Program-made: the position numbers and the translations under genes
The notes under the pieces: model-generated
What the model saw: the letters and a program-made list of their open reading frames with translations, nothing else
Databases searched by the model: none
Told to the model about the DNA's origin: nothing
Shown: positions 27,174 to 36,315 of the stretch, piece after piece
How the letters are laid out: every line of letters starts with the position of its first letter
How positions within the stretch are numbered: the stretch's first letter is position 1
DNA from: Gammaproteobacteria bacterium
Lineage (GTDB): Bacteria; Pseudomonadota; Gammaproteobacteria; Pseudomonadales; Azotimanducaceae
Length of the DNA: 64,000 nucleotides
Assembly (NCBI GenBank): GCA_021773565.1
Contig: JAJFJZ010000026.1
Span: 155,345-219,344 of the forward strand
Reading direction: 5' to 3'

Positions 27174-27833
27174 ATGTATTTTAGGATAATCGCCTTACCT
27201 CTCTACCTGCTGACGCTGGTTGCTTGTGTTTCAACTAATGTAGAACAGGTACGCCAGGCCAGTACCGGTATTTCTTTAGGTGAATCCGTCGTTGTAATGG
27301 GAAGAAAAAACCGCTCCAGTGTCAGCGAAACGGAAGAAGCCTTTGTCGCGTGTGTAAACAATAAGCTGTCCCGCAGTAGTACTGGCTATGGGGTAGTTCC
27401 GCAGAAAGAATTCACGGACGCATTGTTCCCCTGGTTTGAACCACGGACTGCACCTCTGGACAGCGCAGAGTTACCCAAAATGCTAACCGAGCCCTTGATA
27501 GCTGCGCGATTACGTGAAATAGGAGTGCACTACATAGTCTGGATTCAGGGGTCTACCGACCGCGTAGATCAGGCTGGTGCAATGTCCTGCGTTGCGACCA
27601 TCGGAGCAGCCGGGTGCTTTGGATTTTTAACCTGGGAGAATGACGCGACTTACGAAGCATCCATCTGGGACGTACAAACCGGTACTTCGGCCGGAAATAT
27701 CAGTTCAGATGCCAATGGTACAAGTTTTGTGACCGGTGTGGTGGTGCCTATTCCTATCATAGCAAGAGTTCAATCGGCTGCCTGCACAGGTTTGTCGAAC
27801 CAGCTAAATTCGTTTATTCGCGATGAAACCTGA
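27174..27833 (+). CDS. cluster lipoprotein, unknown
   Basis: A 219-residue lipoprotein with signal LPLYLLTLVAC (lipobox LVAC near residue 17). The mature part includes VVVMGRKNRSSVSETEEAFV, ARLREIGVHYIVWIQGS and YEASIWDVQTGTSAGNISS, reminiscent of lipoproteins with a small alpha/beta sensor domain. ATG 27174 follows GGAGAG and overlaps the end of the preceding gene closely. It is the last gene of the envelope cluster, with a convergent methyltransferase immediately after. Confidence 0.75.
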   Translation: MYFRIIALPLYLLTLVACVSTNVEQVRQASTGISLGESVVVMGRKNRSSVSETEEAFVACVNNKLSRSSTGYGVVPQKEFTDALFPWFEPRTAPLDSAELPKMLTEPLIAARLREIGVHYIVWIQGSTDRVDQAGAMSCVATIGAAGCFGFLTWENDATYEASIWDVQTGTSAGNISSDANGTSFVTGVVVPIPIIARVQSAACTGLSNQLNSFIRDET

Positions 27834-27839
27834 CACGTA

Positions 27840-28490
27840 CTACTTAATTTTTAGTGGCCGTATTTCCAAAATTTCGCCGGTAGAGCGACTGGGTTCAATG
27901 CTATACCACTCGTAAAATCGTGTTCGATATTTTTTTGAGCACATATCAGCCAGCTCATAAAAAGTTGGACGTCCCGGGTCAGCGATAATAATCCTGGTGG
28001 TGCCACCTTCCAGTGCGCGCCCTATCAATTTGTACAGTGGTTTAACCATACTGTCCCAGAAGCAGATGTCGGCGCCGATAATCACGTCTTCCTTGCCCAG
28101 GCGCTTGGCACTCAGATTTTCAAAACGGCTAACCTTGTTTTTAACCTTCACCTCATTGAGTTCAGCAAATACATCCAAAAAAGGAAACACATCCTTATCG
28201 ATATCCACGCCGGTTACGTCTGCTTTGAATGTCTTGGCGCAGAAAACCGCAGCCGGTCCCCAACCACAGCCAATTTCCATCACACGACTGCGCTTTTTGA
28301 TGGGATATTCCTTTAAATAGTCCATCAGTACAAAACTGGATCGCCAGGTCTTATGGCCATGCACCGAGGGCGAATACAGCTTCTTTAGATTTCGAATCAA
28401 TCGGTGTTTCGATTCAAGCATATAAATGCCATAGGCTTGATAGATATGATCTTCAGGTAGACGTTCCAGTCTGGGCATAGCAGATAACAC
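27840..28490 (-). CDS. class I SAM-dependent methyltransferase
   Basis: A 216-residue methyltransferase related to the nicotinamide/histone-type lysine methyltransferases of bacteria. VMEIGCGWGPAAVFCAKTF is the SAM loop, VTGVDIDKDVFPFLD the acidic second strand, ENLSAKRL and DVIIGADICFWDS the later motifs. The start may be GTG 28490 or ATG 28478. It is divergent from the suf operon and convergent with the envelope cluster. The target is unknown, possibly a protein lysine. Confidence 0.82.
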   Translation of the reverse strand: MLSAMPRLERLPEDHIYQAYGIYMLESKHRLIRNLKKLYSPSVHGHKTWRSSFVLMDYLKEYPIKKRSRVMEIGCGWGPAAVFCAKTFKADVTGVDIDKDVFPFLDVFAELNEVKVKNKVSRFENLSAKRLGKEDVIIGADICFWDSMVKPLYKLIGRALEGGTTRIIIADPGRPTFYELADMCSKKYRTRFYEWYSIEPSRSTGEILEIRPLKIK

Positions 28491-28575
28491 TTAAGGAAAA
28501 CAAGCCGCGCATAATAGCCTCTACGCCCGGCTCGTTCAAACGACTTAAGCACAGATTCACGACAACGGGAAAAGA

Positions 28576-28600
28576 ATACCCGACTAATTTAGTATGGTAT
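28576..28600 (+). promoter_or_regulatory. IscR type-1-like operator upstream of sufB
   Basis: This 25-bp site reads ATACCCGACTAATT then TAGTATGGTAT. Compared with the published IscR type-1 consensus (ATASYYGACT, RWWWY, AGTCRRSTAT), it agrees at 23 of 25 positions. The left half GACTAATTTAGT is nearly palindromic. It overlaps an extended -10 element (TG-G-TATTAT, 28595-28603) 63 bases upstream of the sufB ATG, so occupancy by [2Fe-2S]-IscR would block transcription and link suf expression to cluster status. No iscR gene is in this window. Confidence 0.7.
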
Positions 28601-28603
28601 TAT
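28595..28603 (+). promoter_or_regulatory. extended -10 promoter element of suf operon
   Basis: TGG followed by TATTAT forms an extended -10 element inside the IscR-like operator. It has no good -35, consistent with a regulator-controlled start near 28610 and a leader of about 55 bases before sufB. Confidence 0.5.
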
Positions 28604-28665
28604 ACAAGGGATTCAGGATAATACCCGGCACCCTGAGCCCGGCAATTTCTATTAGTGGACTGTGC

Positions 28666-30108
28666 ATGAGTAATTCAGAAATAAACAAGCTCATTGAACG
28701 CACGTACAGTGCGGGCTTTGTGACAGATATAGAGTCTGACACAATGCCGCCAGGCTTGAACGAAACTGTGGTAAGAGCAATTTCTGCACGTAAAAAGGAG
28801 CCGGAATGGTTGCTGGATTGGCGATTAAAGGCTTACAAGCACTGGTGTACCCTGACTCCGCCAGATTGGGGGCACATGAATTTCGGTTCGATAGACTTTG
28901 ATTCAATTTCCTACTTTTCAGCGCCGAAGAGCCAGGCAGACCGACCGGCATCGCTTGATGAAGTTGACCCTGAGCTGCTTAAAACCTACGAAAAACTCGG
29001 TATTCCCCTGCACGAACACGCGGCACTGGCAGGCGTTGCCGTCGATGTGGTTTTCGATAGCGTATCAATTGCCACTACCTTCAAGAAAAAATTAAGGGAA
29101 GCTGGCGTGATTTTTTGCTCTTTTTCTGAAGCAGTTACAGAGCATCCGGACCTGGTAAAAAAATATCTGGGAACGGTCGTTTCCTATCGAGACAATTTTT
29201 ACGCAAGTTTAAATGCGGCCGTATTTAGTGATGGCTCTTTTGTGTTTATTCCCAAAGGTGTTACCTGCCCAATGGAGCTAAGCACTTATTTTCGAATAAA
29301 CGAACTCAATACCGGACAATTTGAACGCACCCTTATCATCGCTGAAGAATCAGCAAAAGTAAGCTATCTGGAAGGATGCACTGCGCCCATGCGAGATGAA
29401 AATCAATTGCATGCCGCGGTTGTCGAACTTATTGCACTGGATGATGCGGACATAAAATACTCAACGGTTCAAAACTGGTACCCGGGAGACAAGGATGGCA
29501 AGGGAGGCATATACAACTTTGTCACAAAGCGCGGGGCCTGTATTGGAGATCGATCCAAAATTTCCTGGACTCAGGTTGAGACCGGGTCTGCGATTACCTG
29601 GAAGTATCCAAGCGTTGTATTACGCGGGGATAACAGTATTGGTGAATTTTATTCGGTTGCATTAACACATAACCACCAGCAGGCAGACACCGGAACAAAA
29701 ATGATCCATCTTGGCAAGAATACCCGCAGTACCATTGTTTCCAAGGGTATTTGTGCAGGTAAAAGCCAGAATACCTATCGCGGTCTGGTACGCGTTTCAC
29801 CGGCGGCAGCAAATTCAAGAAACTACACGCAATGTGACTCCCTGCTTATCGGAGATACCTGTGGGGCACATACCTTTCCGTATATCGAAAGTGGCCGATC
29901 GGATGCAGTTATCGAACACGAGGCTACTACTTCGACGGTAAATGAAGAGCAGTTGTTTTTATGCCAGCAGCGAGGCATTGATGCAGACAAAGCCATTAGC
30001 ATGATCGTTAACGGTTTTTGTAAAGAGGTATTTCGGGAACTACCCATGGAGTTTGCTGTTGAAGCAGGCAAGCTGCTCGAAGTTAGTCTGGAAGGTGCGG
30101 TGGGTTAA
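28666..30108 (+). CDS. sufB: Fe-S cluster assembly scaffold SufB
   Basis: A 480-residue SufB, the scaffold subunit of SufBC2D. Signature segments: [102 protein letters not shown] with the conserved Cys, and an [22 protein letters not shown] ending. The frame opens at 28594, but that ATG lies inside the operator/-10 region, so ATG 28666 (MSNSEINKL) is chosen; the length then matches SufB. It is the first gene of sufBCDSATE. Confidence 0.95.
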   Translation: MSNSEINKLIERTYSAGFVTDIESDTMPPGLNETVVRAISARKKEPEWLLDWRLKAYKHWCTLTPPDWGHMNFGSIDFDSISYFSAPKSQADRPASLDEVDPELLKTYEKLGIPLHEHAALAGVAVDVVFDSVSIATTFKKKLREAGVIFCSFSEAVTEHPDLVKKYLGTVVSYRDNFYASLNAAVFSDGSFVFIPKGVTCPMELSTYFRINELNTGQFERTLIIAEESAKVSYLEGCTAPMRDENQLHAAVVELIALDDADIKYSTVQNWYPGDKDGKGGIYNFVTKRGACIGDRSKISWTQVETGSAITWKYPSVVLRGDNSIGEFYSVALTHNHQQADTGTKMIHLGKNTRSTIVSKGICAGKSQNTYRGLVRVSPAAANSRNYTQCDSLLIGDTCGAHTFPYIESGRSDAVIEHEATTSTVNEEQLFLCQQRGIDADKAISMIVNGFCKEVFRELPMEFAVEAGKLLEVSLEGAVG

Positions 30109-30145
30109 AGCACCCGGCTATTATCCACTTATGGAAATTGTATCT

Positions 30146-30895
30146 ATGTTAAAAGTTGAAAACCTGCATGTAGAGGTTGCGGGGAAAATAATTCTCAAGG
30201 GACTGGATTTGACCATTAGTGCCGGAGAGGTGCATGCGATAATGGGCCCAAATGGTTCAGGCAAGTCAACTCTGTCCAATGTATTGGCAGGAAAACCAGG
30301 CTACACAATAATCAAGGGAAGCATTTCATTTGATGGCGCAGCAATCGACGAACTCAGCCCGGAACAGCGCGCCCGAATGGGTATTTTCCTGGCGTTTCAG
30401 TATCCTGTAGAAATTCCCGGTGTAAGTAATATGGAATTTTTGAAAGCAGCGAGTGACAGCATATACAAACACCGGGCACTGGAACCGGAATCCAGCATGG
30501 ACTTTATCAAACGCGCCAGGCAGCTCTCCGCTCTGGTGGATTTGGATCAGGGTTTTTTAAAGCGCGGAGTAAATGAAGGCTTCTCGGGGGGTGAAAAAAA
30601 GCGCAATGAAATTTTGCAGCTGCTCATGTTGCAACCTCGCCTGGCCATACTTGATGAAACCGATTCAGGCCTGGATATTGATGCGCTGAAAACGGTCTCG
30701 GAAGGCATCAACTCATATAAAAATTCGGATAATGCAGTTCTGTTGATTACCCACTACCAACGATTACTGAACCATATTCAGCCAGACTTTGTGCACGTAT
30801 TAGCGGATGGGAAGATTGTCCGATCAGGTGATCACAACCTTGCCACGGAACTCGAGGCCAAGGGATATGCCTGGTTAACGGATACTGCTGCCTGA
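30146..30895 (+). CDS. sufC: Fe-S assembly ATPase SufC
   Basis: A 249-residue ABC-type ATPase of SufBC2D. Walker A is GPNGSGKST, the SufC-specific FLAFQYPVEIPGVSNMEF follows, the signature motif is NEGFSGGEKKRNEI, and Walker B is LAILDETDSGLDID; the switch His is in LLITHYQRLL. ATG 30146 gives the usual N-terminus MLKVENLHV, with GGAA upstream; an ATG at 30131 is possible. Confidence 0.95.
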   Translation: MLKVENLHVEVAGKIILKGLDLTISAGEVHAIMGPNGSGKSTLSNVLAGKPGYTIIKGSISFDGAAIDELSPEQRARMGIFLAFQYPVEIPGVSNMEFLKAASDSIYKHRALEPESSMDFIKRARQLSALVDLDQGFLKRGVNEGFSGGEKKRNEILQLLMLQPRLAILDETDSGLDIDALKTVSEGINSYKNSDNAVLLITHYQRLLNHIQPDFVHVLADGKIVRSGDHNLATELEAKGYAWLTDTAA

Positions 30896-30896
30896 T

Positions 30897-32159
30897 ATGT
30901 TGGACAGATACCAGTTTATAAAGCAGTGCGAAGCTCAGTATCAGGAATTGAGTTCGCGTTTGCCGTGGATGGACTCCATCCGTTCCGAGAGTCGCTCGCG
31001 CCTGCATGCGGTTGGGCTACCGGCAAAAAACCACGAATACTGGAAGTACTCTGCTCCGGAGCAATATCTTTTCAGCGAAAATATGCCCACAAATTCCAGG
31101 GGCAAGCATTGGCGCTGTGAGGACGCCCTGAATATCGATATGCAGGGCCAGCTGTCAGGCGACTCCGTGTGTGGAGCATTACCGGATGGTCTTACGGTGG
31201 AGCGGTTTTCGGATATCGACCGCGATTCTAGTTCGCGCGGTATTCTTGAGCAGCATTTTAACAGCAACCTCAAAAACCTTTCAGCACAGAACCGTTATTC
31301 CATGGGTGATCTCAATACGAGCATGCTGAATGATGGTGTACTGATCCACGTTGGAAAGGGCGTGACGGTTGCACCACTGCTAAACATGCAGCTGGACAGT
31401 TCCGGGTACCAGCGTTTGTTAGTAGTACTGGAAGCCGGTAGCAGCCTGACATTGCTGGAACAGCTACCAATAGATGAAGTTACAGGAAGTGGCCTGAGCC
31501 ATTTGGTTGAGAGCTCACTTGCGCCCGGTGCAAACTTGCAACACTCCCGCATACAACCAGCATCCACGGCATCAGATTATGCACTTACTTCCGCGCATTT
31601 AGGTGCAAGTGCTTACTACAATCTAAACCTGTACACACTGGGAGCCACTAACAGACGCCACGACATTAACTTCAAACTGGTTGGCGATGACAGCAAAGTA
31701 GACCTGAATGCAGCATTGTATGCCGACAACTCACAAACCAGTGAGACCCTGGTAAATATGGAACACCTGGGTAAGAGAACCGTTTCGCAACAGATAATTC
31801 GTGGCATAGCTACTTCAAGAGCCCGTATATCCATTAATGGCCGTATTCACATACACCCCCATGCCCAACAAACAGATGCAAGCCTATCAAACAAGAACCT
31901 GCTACTGGACAATACTGCGCGCATTAATACCAAACCTGAATTAGAGATTTATGCAGACCAGGTAAAATGTGCACATGGTGCTACGGTGGGTCAAATTAGT
32001 GAGGAAGAAATTTTTTATCTGCGTTCCAGAGGAATCGATTCTGAAACCGCAAGATTCATGATCGCCCAGGGTTTTATTCGAAGCTGTCTAATTGACGCTG
32101 AATTCAAGGATTATCTGGAGCGCCTGTTCATGGAGGCGTTTATCTCATGGGAGCAGTAG
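30897..32159 (+). CDS. sufD: Fe-S assembly subunit SufD
   Basis: A 420-residue SufD, paralogue of SufB. The variable N-terminal half is followed by the beta-helix core: SSLTLLEQLP, LNLYTLGATNRRHDINF, DLNAALYADNSQTSETLVNMEH, RISINGRIHIHPHAQQTDASLSN and ADQVKCAHGATVGQISEEEIFYLRSRGI, with the Cys-His pair that SufD contributes to the SufB interface. The start ATG lies one base after the sufC stop. Confidence 0.95.
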   Translation: MLDRYQFIKQCEAQYQELSSRLPWMDSIRSESRSRLHAVGLPAKNHEYWKYSAPEQYLFSENMPTNSRGKHWRCEDALNIDMQGQLSGDSVCGALPDGLTVERFSDIDRDSSSRGILEQHFNSNLKNLSAQNRYSMGDLNTSMLNDGVLIHVGKGVTVAPLLNMQLDSSGYQRLLVVLEAGSSLTLLEQLPIDEVTGSGLSHLVESSLAPGANLQHSRIQPASTASDYALTSAHLGASAYYNLNLYTLGATNRRHDINFKLVGDDSKVDLNAALYADNSQTSETLVNMEHLGKRTVSQQIIRGIATSRARISINGRIHIHPHAQQTDASLSNKNLLLDNTARINTKPELEIYADQVKCAHGATVGQISEEEIFYLRSRGIDSETARFMIAQGFIRSCLIDAEFKDYLERLFMEAFISWEQ

Positions 32160-33358
32160 AACATTGCATGAAGCTGCGGAAACATTTCCCCCTGATACGC
32201 GATTCAGACCAGATATACCTTGATAGCGCGGCAACCACGCAGAAACCGGTCCAGGTTCTGGATGCCGTTCGTGATTATTATAATGCGCACAATGCCAACG
32301 TTCATCGTGCGGCGCATGCATTAAGTGAAGACGCTACAAATAGATTCGAAAACGCACGTAACGCGGTTGCCGGTTTCATAAATGCCGGGTCTTCCAGCGA
32401 AATTATATGGACACGTGGAACCACTGAAGCCATCAACCTGGTTGCAAACAGTTATGCGGGCTCTCACCTTAAAGCAGGTGATGAAATATTGATAACTCAC
32501 ATGGAACATCATTCCAATATCGTTCCATGGCAGCTCATAGCACAGCGCACCGGTGCAATTATCAAAGCAGTGAAAGTCCATAAAAATGCTTCACTGGATA
32601 TGGATGACTTTTACAGGAAACTTGGTAAACGGACAAAGCTGGTAGCACTTGTGCATATTTCCAATGCGACCGGCATTATAAATCCTGTTGAGGAAGTTAT
32701 AGCAGCCGCCCACAGGACGGGAGCAGTGGTCTTGCTGGATGGAGCTCAGGCAGTGGCGCATCAAGCGGTGGACGTACAGGCTCTGGATTGTGACTTTTAC
32801 GCATTTTCAGGCCACAAGATGTACGCACCTACAGGGATTGGTGTACTTTATGCAAAGTCGGCACTACTGGAAAACATGCCACCCTGGCAGGGTGGCGGTG
32901 AAATGATTGAATCCGTAAGTATCGAAAAATCATCCTATAATATTCTGCCTTACAAATTTGAAGCAGGCACGCCAAACATTGGTGGTGCTATTGGTATCTC
33001 TGCAGCTATCGATTTTCTCCAGCAGCATGATCGCTCTGCTATTGCAGATCACGAACAGCAGCTGCTCAAATTATGTACTTCGGGTCTAAAGCAGATAGAA
33101 GGCGTTCACGTTATAGGTGATGTTGAAAACAAGACTTCCATTGTTTCCTTTGTAATGGATGGCCTGCACCCGCAAGATATTGGAACGCTGCTTGACCAGC
33201 AGGGAATTGCTGTACGCACGGGCCACCACTGCGCGCAGCCACTCATGCATAAACTTGGGCTACCCGGCACGGTGCGTGCTTCGATGGCCCTGTACAATTC
33301 CCGGGCAGAAATTGAAAACCTGATCGAAGCAACTCAGAAGGTGCGTAGTTTTGCATAA
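32147..33358 (+). CDS. sufS: cysteine desulfurase SufS
   Basis: A 403-residue pyridoxal-phosphate enzyme that takes sulfur from cysteine. YLDSAATTQKPVQVLDA opens the fold, TRGTTEAINLVANSY and HMEHHSNIVPWQ mark the active-site face, the Schiff-base Lys is in FYAFSGHKMYAPTGIG, and the persulfide Cys is in VRTGHHCAQPLM, the class II arrangement. The start at 32147 overlaps the sufD end by 13 bases; ATG 32168 (MKLRKHFPL) is an alternative nearer to typical SufS. Confidence 0.95.
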   Translation: MGAVEHCMKLRKHFPLIRDSDQIYLDSAATTQKPVQVLDAVRDYYNAHNANVHRAAHALSEDATNRFENARNAVAGFINAGSSSEIIWTRGTTEAINLVANSYAGSHLKAGDEILITHMEHHSNIVPWQLIAQRTGAIIKAVKVHKNASLDMDDFYRKLGKRTKLVALVHISNATGIINPVEEVIAAAHRTGAVVLLDGAQAVAHQAVDVQALDCDFYAFSGHKMYAPTGIGVLYAKSALLENMPPWQGGGEMIESVSIEKSSYNILPYKFEAGTPNIGGAIGISAAIDFLQQHDRSAIADHEQQLLKLCTSGLKQIEGVHVIGDVENKTSIVSFVMDGLHPQDIGTLLDQQGIAVRTGHHCAQPLMHKLGLPGTVRASMALYNSRAEIENLIEATQKVRSFA

Positions 33359-33393
33359 CATACATTCAATTCCGGCTGATGCGGGAGATCACC

Positions 33394-33789
33394 ATGACAG
33401 TTGAAACTTACGATCCGTTTTCAATGAAAGCTTCTGCTGAAACACATATATCAGCCACTGATGCAGCAATTGCCCATCTGGTATCTCAACAGCGAAATAA
33501 CCCTCAAGCACTTCTCCGGCTGGATCTAACGAATAGCGGCTGCTCCGGGTACAAATACAATCTCGAGTTTGTAAACCAACTGGAAGCCGATGATATTGAA
33601 TTTCCGCTGGCTAAAAACCTGATTATTCACGTTCCCAAAATTCGCTTTGCGATGCTCAAGGGTACTCAGATTGACTATGTTACAGAGGGGCTTAACGCCG
33701 CCATAAAATATACTAATCCGAACGCAGATGCGGAGTGCGGATGTGGGGAAAGTTTCTCTCTCAAGGACTCAGTCTCTACCAGTACCTGA
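33394..33789 (+). CDS. sufA: A-type Fe-S carrier SufA/IscA-like
   Basis: A 131-residue A-type carrier with the three conserved cysteines: NSGCSGYKYNLEF and NADAECGCGESFSL. Its family passes clusters from the scaffold to apo-proteins. The N-terminal 25 residues are longer than usual. ATG 33394 is chosen because GGGAG lies just upstream; ATG 33379 is also in frame. Confidence 0.92.
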   Translation: MTVETYDPFSMKASAETHISATDAAIAHLVSQQRNNPQALLRLDLTNSGCSGYKYNLEFVNQLEADDIEFPLAKNLIIHVPKIRFAMLKGTQIDYVTEGLNAAIKYTNPNADAECGCGESFSLKDSVSTST

Positions 33790-33802
33790 GCAGAACGGCG
33801 AT

Positions 33803-34342
33803 ATGGAACAGAAAATTGTCATCACAACGCAGGACTGCCCCGGCAGATTGGTTCCTGTGGGAACGCCGACTACAATACCGGCCAACAGTTTTGTAACCCT
33901 AACACAATCGCTAGGTGGTAGTTACACTGTAGTATTTCAAGGCAACATGGTACGGATTGATGGTCTTGATGCTGCCGCAATAGGCTACGAGCCGCTGGTT
34001 ATAGATTACCCGGAGAGAAACCCTGGTCCGGCTAATAAAGAAGATATATGGAACACCCTGCGAACTATTTATGATCCCGAGATACCGGTTAATATTGTCG
34101 ACCTTGGCCTGATATATGAGGTGCATGTTGAACCTGAGACCGACCCGGGAAGCACCGTCAAAGTAATTATGACGCTAACCGCTCCGGGCTGTGGAATGGG
34201 ACCTGTGCTGATTGACGATATTAAAATAAGATTGCAAAGCATCCCGAACGTTTCAAGGGTTGAGGTTGATCTGGTGTTTGATCCACCCTGGCAACGGGAT
34301 ATGATGAGCGAGGAGGCCCAATTGGAATTGGGCATGTTCTAA
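33803..34342 (+). CDS. sufT: SUF-associated MIP18/DUF59 protein SufT
   Basis: A 179-residue SufT. The N-terminal beta part (CPGRLVPVGTPTTIPANSFV, VFQGNMVRIDG) is followed by the MIP18/DUF59 domain: LRTIYDPEIPVNIVDLGLIYE and MTLTAPGCGMGPVLIDDI with the conserved Cys, and VDLVFDPPWQRDMMSEEA. SufT helps Fe-S maturation, especially of lipoate-type enzymes, in organisms with SUF. The ATG at 33803 follows a short spacer. Confidence 0.93.
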   Translation: MEQKIVITTQDCPGRLVPVGTPTTIPANSFVTLTQSLGGSYTVVFQGNMVRIDGLDAAAIGYEPLVIDYPERNPGPANKEDIWNTLRTIYDPEIPVNIVDLGLIYEVHVEPETDPGSTVKVIMTLTAPGCGMGPVLIDDIKIRLQSIPNVSRVEVDLVFDPPWQRDMMSEEAQLELGMF

Positions 34343-34346
34343 TACC

Positions 34347-34793
34347 GTGCCAGAGGTTTCTACGCTGGACAGTTATCTGGACAAAATTCCGTTTGGCGCA
34401 CGCATAACCAGTTCAGATATTCTCGAAAATTTTGATTTTCTGGACGACTGGGAGGCACGTTATCGATTCATTATCGATCTGGGTAAGGAATTACCCGAGA
34501 TGCCAGCAAGATACCAGTCCAAGAACAACAAGGTTGCAGGTTGCCAAAGTCAGGTCTGGATTGTAAGCAGACTTTCCTCCGGACAATACCAGTTTGGCCT
34601 CGAAAGTGACGCCATCATCGTGCGTGGCTTAATATGCATCGTTCTCAGTGCATTAAATTACAAAACTCGCGAAGAGATATTGAGCTTCAGCATGCATGAT
34701 TATTTTTCAAAAATGGACCTTGCAAGCCACCTTAGTATGCAACGTGGTAATGGTTTGCAGGCTATGGTTAAACGCATTCAGGATATGGTATGA
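34347..34793 (+). CDS. sufE: sulfur acceptor SufE
   Basis: A 148-residue SufE that accepts the persulfide from SufS. The Cys is in NNKVAGCQSQVWIVSR, preceded by YRFIIDLGKELPEMPARYQ. GTG 34347 begins four bases after the sufT stop. It is the last gene of sufBCDSATE; the next gene is on the opposite strand. Confidence 0.95.
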   Translation: MPEVSTLDSYLDKIPFGARITSSDILENFDFLDDWEARYRFIIDLGKELPEMPARYQSKNNKVAGCQSQVWIVSRLSSGQYQFGLESDAIIVRGLICIVLSALNYKTREEILSFSMHDYFSKMDLASHLSMQRGNGLQAMVKRIQDMV

Positions 34794-34804
34794 GCACTGC
34801 CTTG

Positions 34805-35479
34805 TTACACAATCGCCCGGACCCTGACCTGACCCAAATTTTTTAATGCCGCCGGATATCCAGGCAAATACAAGTCCGTAAGTGGTACCAGATCCTCGAC
34901 CCTGTCCACATCCCACAATACGTCCAGCAGATTCACATTCAAGCCAAGTTTGCGCGCAGCGGTCAGGGTTTGCTCCAGCACGGTGGCCGTACCCCAGGTT
35001 ATATTTTGAAACAGGGTCTTGTGAAAACGCGTCATTCCGATCAATACATAACCCCCGTCAGCAGCGGGGCCAATTACCAGGTCATTATCGGATTGCAGCA
35101 TGGATATAGCGCATTGAATGTAACTGGCGCTCATTAAGGGACAATCGCTTCCGATCACAATGGATGCCCTACCCGCTTTTATATTGTATTCAACTGCATT
35201 TGCCATACGTTGGCCCAGGGAGTTTCCTTGTTGGGCGATCAGGCGAGACCGCAGCGGGTAAAGCGGGTCATTTTCACTAATATCGCAGATGTCATCCACC
35301 CATATTTGCAAGTCTTCCGGGCTTAGGCTTTCAAGTGCGCTCAGGGTTTTCGAAACCAGAAATCGGTGTATCTCCAGTGCCGGGTAATCACCGACATCTA
35401 CCGCCAGGCGTTTTTTTACGTGTCCGGGTTTGGATGCGCGGGCAAAAAGTGTTGTTACACATGTCTTGTTAGTGCTCAA
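34805..35479 (-). CDS. TIGR04282-type glycosyltransferase
   Basis: A 224-residue nucleotidyltransferase-like glycosyltransferase: TTLFARASKPGHVKKRLA at the N-terminus, VIGSDCPLMSASYI and VIGPAADGGYVLIGMTR with the DGG motif, and WDVDRVEDL. In other bacteria this family (TIGR04282) sits with TIGR04283 in arsenosugar or lipid gene sets. A TTG at 35479 overlaps the stop of the upstream gene as TTGA, which fixes the start; frames extending to 35629 would run inside that gene. Confidence 0.85.
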   Translation of the reverse strand: MSTNKTCVTTLFARASKPGHVKKRLAVDVGDYPALEIHRFLVSKTLSALESLSPEDLQIWVDDICDISENDPLYPLRSRLIAQQGNSLGQRMANAVEYNIKAGRASIVIGSDCPLMSASYIQCAISMLQSDNDLVIGPAADGGYVLIGMTRFHKTLFQNITWGTATVLEQTLTAARKLGLNVNLLDVLWDVDRVEDLVPLTDLYLPGYPAALKNLGQVRVRAIV

Positions 35480-36177
35480 GTCGGTGACCTGTAATAGATA
35501 GTGGACAATTTGTTTGGGCTTACTCCAAAATAATAGGCTGCACGCATTGCCCACATCAACGTAATGGTTCGAAGAAAGCCGGATTTTTGCCACCTGCGTG
35601 CCGACGTGTGCACATACTCCCGACGACATTGTGGTCGACTAAAGATTTTTAGGCGGCGTGACAGTTCTATATCTTCCATCAGTTTTTGTTCCGGTACACC
35701 ACCAATTTTGTCCAAAAGGGCTCTGTGTACAAACACCCCCTGATCGCCTGTACAAATACCGGTAATACACGACCTGCGATTCATAAAAAAGGCGAGCATG
35801 GAATAACGTTTACCTGTCGATGAAAACACCACGTTAAAACGCCCCCACCGGGACTCTTGCTCCATGTTCAAATCCCGACTCAGTGCGTCCATAGCACGAC
35901 ATACGTTCACATTTATTCCGCTGTCTGCATGCAATAGCCAAATCAGATGCCCTTTACTACAGGCTATACCAGCATTTAGCTGTGTTGCGCGCCCTGGATC
36001 AGACACCAGTAGTTGATCCACTTTATCCTCAATAGTTCCTGGAAAATTTGAGCTACCGCCATCCACTACTATAACTTCCCATCCTTGACGGGGCCGAAAA
36101 TCATTCAGTTGGGACACAAGCTGTTCCAGATACTTCGTGTCGTTTAGATTGGGGATGATTACGCTAACTCTGGTCAC
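35476..36177 (-). CDS. TIGR04283-type family 2 glycosyltransferase
   Basis: A 233-residue GT-A glycosyltransferase: VSVIIPNLNDTKYLEQLVSQL, EVIVVDGGSSNFPG, LLHADSGINVN (metal motif region) and CTGDQGVFVHRALLDKIGG, LMEDIELSRRL. Known members pair with TIGR04282 in transfers to unusual acceptors, including arsenosugar formation. No arsenic genes are nearby, so the acceptor is open. It is the first gene of this two-gene operon. Confidence 0.88.
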   Translation of the reverse strand: MTRVSVIIPNLNDTKYLEQLVSQLNDFRPRQGWEVIVVDGGSSNFPGTIEDKVDQLLVSDPGRATQLNAGIACSKGHLIWLLHADSGINVNVCRAMDALSRDLNMEQESRWGRFNVVFSSTGKRYSMLAFFMNRRSCITGICTGDQGVFVHRALLDKIGGVPEQKLMEDIELSRRLKIFSRPQCRREYVHTSARRWQKSGFLRTITLMWAMRAAYYFGVSPNKLSTIYYRSPT

Positions 36178-36315
36178 TCGCCTACCTTAACGGCACGGCG
36201 ATGGGAAAACTACCATCGGGCTGTGTCAATTTAGTTTCTTTCCCTACGCTACTTCCTGTTAGAATTAACACAGCAAAATGGACCGCTGCCTAAGGCTATA
36301 AATAATCTAACAATA

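Noticed and set aside
14559..27833. Zorya, Tol-Pal or T6SS locus
   Set aside because: No OmpA-domain ZorB, no TolA/Pal/TolB, and no Tss or VgrG/Hcp genes. Only the channel subunit is shared.
28594..28665. Upstream ATG as sufB start
   Set aside because: It lies in the IscR-like operator and -10 element; the downstream ATG gives normal SufB length.
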